From contig JAHJRJ010000055.1 in NCBI GenBank assembly GCA_018830765.1, positions 1 through 8,634 of the forward strand: DNA of 8,634 bases, read 5' to 3'. Of this stretch, positions 5,672 to 8,634 are shown in pieces. The stretch's first letter is position 1; every line of letters starts with the position of its first letter. The translations under genes and the position numbers were made by a program. This DNA is from Bacteroidota bacterium (GTDB lineage: Bacteria; Bacteroidota; Ignavibacteria; UBA10030; BY39). The notes under the pieces were generated by a model. The model was not told where the DNA came from and searched no databases. It saw nothing but the letters and a program-made list of their open reading frames with translations.

Positions 5672-7567
5672 CTATAAAATTTTAAAAATACCAATTATAT
5701 GAGCAACGAGACCGCCGATTAAGAAAGCATTGAGCCAAGTCCCTATCCAAATCAGTGTTGCCTTTTTCCATCCGCGCTCCTTATACATTATTATCATGGA
5801 TGTTACGCACGGGACGAAGAGTGTTATCGTAACTAAAGCCACGACCACTTGCATCGGGTCTAAGTGTAGGCTATAAAGTCCTGCCGCGCCAAAATCTCTA
5901 CGCACCAAACCCATCACGAATGCTGTAGAAGCATCTGCCGGCAGTTTCAACCAGTGAACCGTCAGCGGCGCTAATGCTTGCTGCCAAATTTTTAATAGAC
6001 CCGTTACTTCGAGGGTGCCGATTACACCGGCTCCTAAGAAAAACCACGGGGCGGCTTCCTTCATAAACGAAAAAGTTCTCACGACTGTTTTTTGAAAAAC
6101 ATTATTTATCCGTGGTAAACGCATAGGGGGTAAGTCAATCAATAACGGAGACGATTCGCCTTTGAGGGTTTTGTTGAGAACTGTTCCGATGGTAACCAGG
6201 ACAGAAAAAATTACTGCCGTATATATCAAAAGCGCCTGGAAGCCGGCGCCAACCAATAATGCTGTTATTACTGCGAGCTGAGCCGAGCAAGGTATCGCAA
6301 ATTGTAAAATGGTTGTGGCTATAGTTTTTTCTCTTTCGGTGCTGAGTAGTCGCGTCGTAATTGTCGCCATCGAGACGCAGCCGAAACCGAGAATAAGTGG
6401 AATTACTGCGCGACCGTTTAAACCGATAAAGATCATACTCCTGTCAACCATCGTGGCGAGGCGGGGGAGATAGCCGCTATCTTCGAGTAGCGAAAGCGCT
6501 ATGTAGAATGCAAAAACCAGCGGGAATAATAAGAATAAAAGATATGTTACACTCATTGTGAGAACACCGAACTCACCCACTAAAATTTTAGCGACCAGTG
6601 ATGTAGCAGGAATAAAACCTGTAACAACCGATCGAATCCACACTTCCCAAAGCTCGTTTCCTAAATAAGTTTCGGTAAAGCCGACTAAATCTTGCGCGAC
6701 AAGTTTTCCGACAAATAAAAACATTAGATAAAGTATCCCGATAAGAATCGGAATGCCAGTGATTGTTCTGACCGTCCACCTTCCTATGAGCGAATAGATA
6801 TGCTTGCGCGTTGAATCATCTTCGATTATCTGGTTGACGATATAATTTACACGGTTGCGCCGGTCGATGTAAACAGATTCACGTTCGTTCAACGGAGCAA
6901 CGCCGTGATTCTTGGATATGAACTCATCGCCTTCCAAAACTAAAAGCGCTTCCGATTGGGAGCCGACGATTGTGAGCATTATATGTAGCTTCGAGTGGAG
7001 TTGTCGGTTTTGCTTGCCCTGCCGTGCTTGTTGGATTTTTTCTTCCAGCGTTTTCAGTCCTTCCTTCTTAACTGCCGTAGCTGTTATTACGGGGACGCCT
7101 AAAAAATGTTCTAATTTCCCGATATCTATTTTTATCCTATGTTTATTAACTTCATCCCAGAAATTTATGACAACAAGTAACCTCTTGCCCATATCTATTA
7201 ACTGCTGTGTGAGGAAGAGGTCACGCTCCATATGTACTCCATCGACGATATTAATAATGACATCACCCTCAAGAATGATATCACGCGCTACGCGTTCTTC
7301 ATCGTTGAAAGACGAAACGCCGTAAATACCAGGCGTGTCATAGACATCGTATTGAAGATATTTCCCTTTTGTTACCTCTACCGTAGTTCCGGGATAGTTG
7401 GATACGTCAACATAAATTCCGCTGAGATAATTAAAGATAACCGATTTTCCGACGTTTGGATTGCCTACTAATACAATCTTAGGAGATGCGCTATCAGATA
7501 GGATTGGAACCTCGCCGATATGCACGTGATGTTCGAGGTGTGTCGGAGCGTTAGAATTATTTTTCAT
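5672..7567 (-). CDS. feoB: Ferrous iron transport protein B (FeoB)
   Basis: Inner-membrane Fe(II) permease with a cytosolic GTPase domain. The 631 residues are at the short end for FeoB but appear complete. The N-terminus is His-rich (HLEHHVH, 10-16). The G domain shows G1 GNPNVGKS (35-42), the switch segment SNYPGTT (56-62), G3 DTPG (77-80), G4 NFWD (135-138; many FeoBs have NMxD) and G5-like TATAVKKEG (162-170). A helical linker precedes the membrane part from about 265. Gate motifs are LEDSGYLPRL (361-370), GRAVIPLILGFGC (385-397) with Cys397, and FAIPCSAQLAV (423-433) with Cys427. A second half has WFFLGAGVIG (508-517), GLVRRDFGAAGL (553-564) and FVPCVTSMI (584-592). It follows feoA by 11 bases. 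LVRRDFGAAG is the variant found in many anaerobes. Confidence 0.98.
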   Translation of the reverse strand: MKNNSNAPTHLEHHVHIGEVPILSDSASPKIVLVGNPNVGKSVIFNYLSGIYVDVSNYPGTTVEVTKGKYLQYDVYDTPGIYGVSSFNDEERVARDIILEGDVIINIVDGVHMERDLFLTQQLIDMGKRLLVVINFWDEVNKHRIKIDIGKLEHFLGVPVITATAVKKEGLKTLEEKIQQARQGKQNRQLHSKLHIMLTIVGSQSEALLVLEGDEFISKNHGVAPLNERESVYIDRRNRVNYIVNQIIEDDSTRKHIYSLIGRWTVRTITGIPILIGILYLMFLFVGKLVAQDLVGFTETYLGNELWEVWIRSVVTGFIPATSLVAKILVGEFGVLTMSVTYLLFLLFPLVFAFYIALSLLEDSGYLPRLATMVDRSMIFIGLNGRAVIPLILGFGCVSMATITTRLLSTEREKTIATTILQFAIPCSAQLAVITALLVGAGFQALLIYTAVIFSVLVTIGTVLNKTLKGESSPLLIDLPPMRLPRINNVFQKTVVRTFSFMKEAAPWFFLGAGVIGTLEVTGLLKIWQQALAPLTVHWLKLPADASTAFVMGLVRRDFGAAGLYSLHLDPMQVVVALVTITLFVPCVTSMIIMYKERGWKKATLIWIGTWLNAFLIGGLVAHIIGIFKIL

Positions 7568-7578
7568 TGTATAATATA

Positions 7579-7842
7579 TTAATGTTTGGTAACGATTATA
7601 TTTTTAGCTAACTGAAGCCCAATGGCAATTTCCTGCCGACTTTTTTGAATCAAAATCGTACCACCGGGAAGTCGCTCTAAACATTTCACTATGTCGCCTT
7701 CCATAATGCCGAAGCGGATAAACTGTGAGCGAGCTAATCCTACAGGTAAATTGACTATTTTAACTGTATCTCCTTTTTTCGCATCGAATAAAGAAAATAA
7801 CCGTAACCGAAGGCTTTTCTGTATCATTTCTTTTGCTGACAT
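7579..7842 (-). CDS. feoA: Ferrous iron transport protein A (FeoA)
   Basis: Small cytosolic SH3-like protein required for full FeoB activity in characterised systems. The 87 residues contain one FeoA domain from about residue 24: GDTVKIVNLP, then FIRFGIMEGDIVKCLERLPGGTILIQ, and the closing QEIAIGLQLAKNIIV. The chosen start at 7842 overlaps the end of fur by 19 bases. A second in-frame ATG at 7827 (Met6) forms an ATGA overlap with the fur stop codon and would give 82 residues; this classic coupling arrangement makes it an equally plausible true start. FeoA and FeoB are separate proteins here, not fused. Confidence 0.95.
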   Translation of the reverse strand: MSAKEMIQKSLRLRLFSLFDAKKGDTVKIVNLPVGLARSQFIRFGIMEGDIVKCLERLPGGTILIQKSRQEIAIGLQLAKNIIVTKH

Positions 7843-8264
7843 TCTTCACAGATTCCGAATATTTGATGAGTTGAGTTATGTATCTTGAAATTATTTTGCT
7901 TTGCGATTTTTATTTCGTAATTGGATAGAGTTTCAGCGACAAACTCGACAATGCTGCCGCATTCTAAACAGATGAGGTGGTGGTGTCCTGGCTTATCGAT
8001 AACTTTCTCGTAGTATGAATGTTCGGCACCGAGTCGGTATTTAGTTAAAATGCCTGTGGATACGAAGAGGTCGAGTGTGTTGTAAACAGTTGCGAGGACA
8101 ATTTTATCATCCTTCTTTTTGAGATGATTATAAAGTTGTTCAGCGTTAAAATGGTCGTCGAGTTTTATCACCTCTTTGAGAATTCGCTCACGTTCAGGGG
8201 TTGAACGGAGATTATTTTCCTTGATATATTTCTTAAGTATTTCTATTGACGAATTATAGTCCAT
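7824..8264 (-). CDS. fur: Fur family transcriptional regulator (Fur-like, iron-sensing)
   Basis: Metal-dependent DNA-binding repressor. The 146 residues show the Fur layout: winged helix (about 1-85) with RSTPERERIL (20-29), HFNAEQLY (38-45) and recognition helix ATVYNTLDLF (58-67), then the dimerisation domain. Structural zinc ligands are Cys99/Cys102 (CLEC) and Cys139/Cys142 (CEEC). Probable regulatory ligands are His38, Glu86, His94, His96, Glu107 and His129. Glu107 in GSIVEF sits where peroxide-sensing PerR has Asp (GKIVDF in Bacillus), so an iron-sensing Fur fits better. First gene of the operon with feoA and feoB and directly preceded by a palindromic operator, it probably represses itself and ferrous iron uptake when iron is plentiful. 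Zur or PerR cannot be excluded by sequence alone, but the operon argues for Fur. Confidence 0.92.
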   Translation of the reverse strand: MDYNSSIEILKKYIKENNLRSTPERERILKEVIKLDDHFNAEQLYNHLKKKDDKIVLATVYNTLDLFVSTGILTKYRLGAEHSYYEKVIDKPGHHHLICLECGSIVEFVAETLSNYEIKIAKQNNFKIHNSTHQIFGICEECQQKK

Positions 8265-8268
8265 TTTC

Positions 8269-8291
8269 TTATGTAGAATGATTCTAAATAA
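8269..8291. promoter_or_regulatory. Fur-box-like operator before fur
   Basis: A perfect 13-base palindrome, TAGAATGATTCTA (8274-8286, centred on 8280), extends to 23 bases (8269-8291) with a single mismatched pair (8273/8287). The arm-1-arm organisation matches the inverted-repeat format of Fur-family boxes, which share the NNNAATnATTNNN-like core. It covers the inner edge of the -10 element and the predicted transcription start, where a bound repressor would block RNA polymerase. Confidence 0.75.
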
Positions 8292-8319
8292 AGATAAGGC
8301 TTTTTGAGGAAGAAGTCAA
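8291..8319 (-). promoter_or_regulatory. Promoter of the fur-feoA-feoB operon
   Basis: On the minus strand TTGACT (plus 8314-8319) lies 17 bases from TATCTT (plus 8291-8296). The start site is expected near 8284, giving a leader of about 20 bases before the fur ATG at 8264. No Shine-Dalgarno sequence is present (the leader ends ACATAAGAAA). The downstream palindrome overlaps it, consistent with autorepression. No better promoter is visible between fur and the end of the zinc-ribbon gene. Confidence 0.65.
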
Positions 8320-8322
8320 GTG

Positions 8323-8442
8323 AATTGAATCATTAGTTCATTGAAACATTTAATCAATGGGTCAATGAGCAAATGAGTCGATGAACAAATGTATCAATGT
8401 ATCAATGGATTATTGGAGTCATGGAGAGATGGATTGTTGGAG
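8323..8442. repeat. Degenerate 8-base-period tandem array (15 units)
   Basis: Cut into 8-base units starting at 8323, all 15 units have T at position 4 and 13 have G at position 5; position 2 is A in 11 and position 7 is A in 11. Typical units are CATTGAAA, CAATGGGT, CAATGAGC, CAATGTAT and CAATGGAT, giving a consensus near CAATGRAT. The phase is kept without an indel for 120 bases although individual units differ strongly. The array abuts the -35 element of the fur promoter. No gene is supported in it. Confidence 0.75.
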
Positions 8443-8448
8443 TTAAAG

Positions 8449-8496
8449 AAAAAAGCACAGAAAATCACCTGACTTCAATCACGTTATCCCTGTGCT
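8449..8496 (-). terminator. Possible long-loop terminator hairpin, minus strand
   Basis: Read on the minus strand, AGCACAG (plus 8490-8496) pairs perfectly with CTGTGCT (plus 8454-8460) across a 29-base loop and is followed by a run of six T including the last stem base, then C and three more T. This could end a minus-strand transcript coming from the right edge and insulate the fur promoter. The loop is long for an intrinsic terminator, so it could instead be another palindromic repeat. Confidence 0.35.
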
Positions 8497-8517
8497 CTAA
8501 AATAAATCTAAAACTTG

Positions 8518-8566
8518 TGGTGAGCGACCCCGTCCCGAATGCATTCGGGACGGGGGAGTCGAACCA
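8518..8566. repeat. Perfect 28-base palindrome inside an imperfect outer inverted repeat
   Basis: The arms CCCCGTCCCGAATG (8528-8541) and CATTCGGGACGGGG (8542-8555) are exact reverse complements with no spacer, in strongly GC-rich contrast to the flanks. Outside them, TGGT (8518-8521) and ACCA (8563-8566) also pair. The remaining outer bases (GAGCG on the left, GAGTCGAA on the right) resemble, from memory, a dispersed repeat of many bacterial genomes (TGAGCGxAGTCGAA), as if the palindrome had inserted into it. No T-run follows on either strand. Confidence 0.7.
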
Positions 8567-8590
8567 TCTAAAATCAGAAATCTAAAATCT
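8566..8590. repeat. Short 7-base tandem repeat (ATCTAAA)
   Basis: ATCTAAA, ATCAGAA, ATCTAAA and a final ATCT follow head to tail directly after the palindrome. This is a minor simple repeat with no coding sense. Confidence 0.5.
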
Positions 8591-8592
8591 TT

Positions 8593-8634
8593 TCAGTGGT
8601 TATGTCCCAGTTTTGGCGCAACGAATTTATTGTA
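8593..8634 (-). CDS. Possible 3' end of a minus-strand gene cut by the window
   Basis: Thirteen sense codons from the right edge end in TGA (8593-8595): YNKFVAPKLGHNH. The composition is protein-like and the palindrome plus candidate terminator lie downstream, as expected after a gene end. The stretch is too short to identify. The opposite strand also offers a plausible start (ATG at 8602, MSQFWRNEFIV open to the edge), so the strand is uncertain. Confidence 0.25.
   Translation of the reverse strand, partial: YNKFVAPKLGHNH

Noticed and set aside
5473..5694. Longer start of the zinc-ribbon gene at 5694
   Set aside because: It would overlap the feoB end and adds an uncharacteristic MVFLKFYR segment encoded within feoB codons; the ATG at 5670, one base after the feoB stop, fits better.
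6912..7325. 137-codon plus-strand frame opposite the feoB GTPase domain
   Set aside because: Antisense shadow of conserved feoB codons, Ser/Cys-rich with no domain or start context.
8518..8566. tRNA- or tmRNA-like 3' end on the minus strand (GGTTCGACTCC)
   Set aside because: The match to a T-arm is only local. No acceptor stem, D-arm or anticodon arm can be drawn, and the bases belong to the palindromic repeat.
8397..8585. 62-codon plus-strand frame over the repeat region
   Set aside because: It translates the 8-base array and the palindrome (peptide with repeated WI and GV pieces), crosses a hairpin, has no family likeness and no start signal. The frame is a by-product of repeats.

Overview
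The window looks like a chromosomal segment of a free-living, probably anaerobic or microaerobic bacterium of the FCB group (Bacteroidota/Ignavibacteria-like); this placement is inference. It rests on AT-rich genes, a near-total lack of Shine-Dalgarno sequences before the start codons, a rhomboid protease with a C-terminal tail of a type seen in Bacteroidota-like genomes, and intergenic regions full of degenerate short-period repeats and palindromes. The two best promoters are nevertheless of ordinary sigma70 type (TTGACA/TATTAT and TTGACT/TATCTT, both with 17-base spacing) rather than the classical Bacteroidota type, and IspG is the short form, so a core Bacteroidota genus is less likely than a relative. 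No tRNA, rRNA, CRISPR array, insertion sequence or phage gene is visible.

Left half (1-4783), plus strand: a rhomboid protease truncated by the window edge, ispG (isoprenoid MEP pathway), a divergent radical SAM enzyme with a Cys-rich N-terminus, and a THEP1-type nucleoside-triphosphatase follow one another with gaps of 18, 37 and 7 bases and probably form one transcription unit. After 82 AT-rich bases comes ychF, the universally conserved Obg-related ATPase.

Middle (4784-5472): 231 bases between convergent genes hold no gene but carry two palindromic clusters (4796-4837 and 4931-5005) that look like dispersed repeat elements. Then, on the minus strand, comes a small MIP18/SufT-like Fe-S assembly protein with its own near-consensus promoter.

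Right half (5473-8319), minus strand: an iron-uptake operon, fur > feoA > feoB > small zinc-ribbon gene, with overlaps or tiny gaps between genes. The promoter in front of fur carries a near-perfect 23-base palindrome across the -10 edge and likely start site. This suggests an autoregulated ferrous-iron uptake operon in which the Fur-like regulator represses itself and the transporter. The small Cys-rich protein that follows feoB by one base may be a lineage-specific Feo accessory protein.

Right edge (8320-8634): no complete gene. It contains an 8-base-period degenerate repeat (15 units), a hairpin with a T-run on the minus strand, a perfect 28-base palindrome nested in an imperfect outer repeat, a short 7-base repeat, and a possible gene fragment at the very end.
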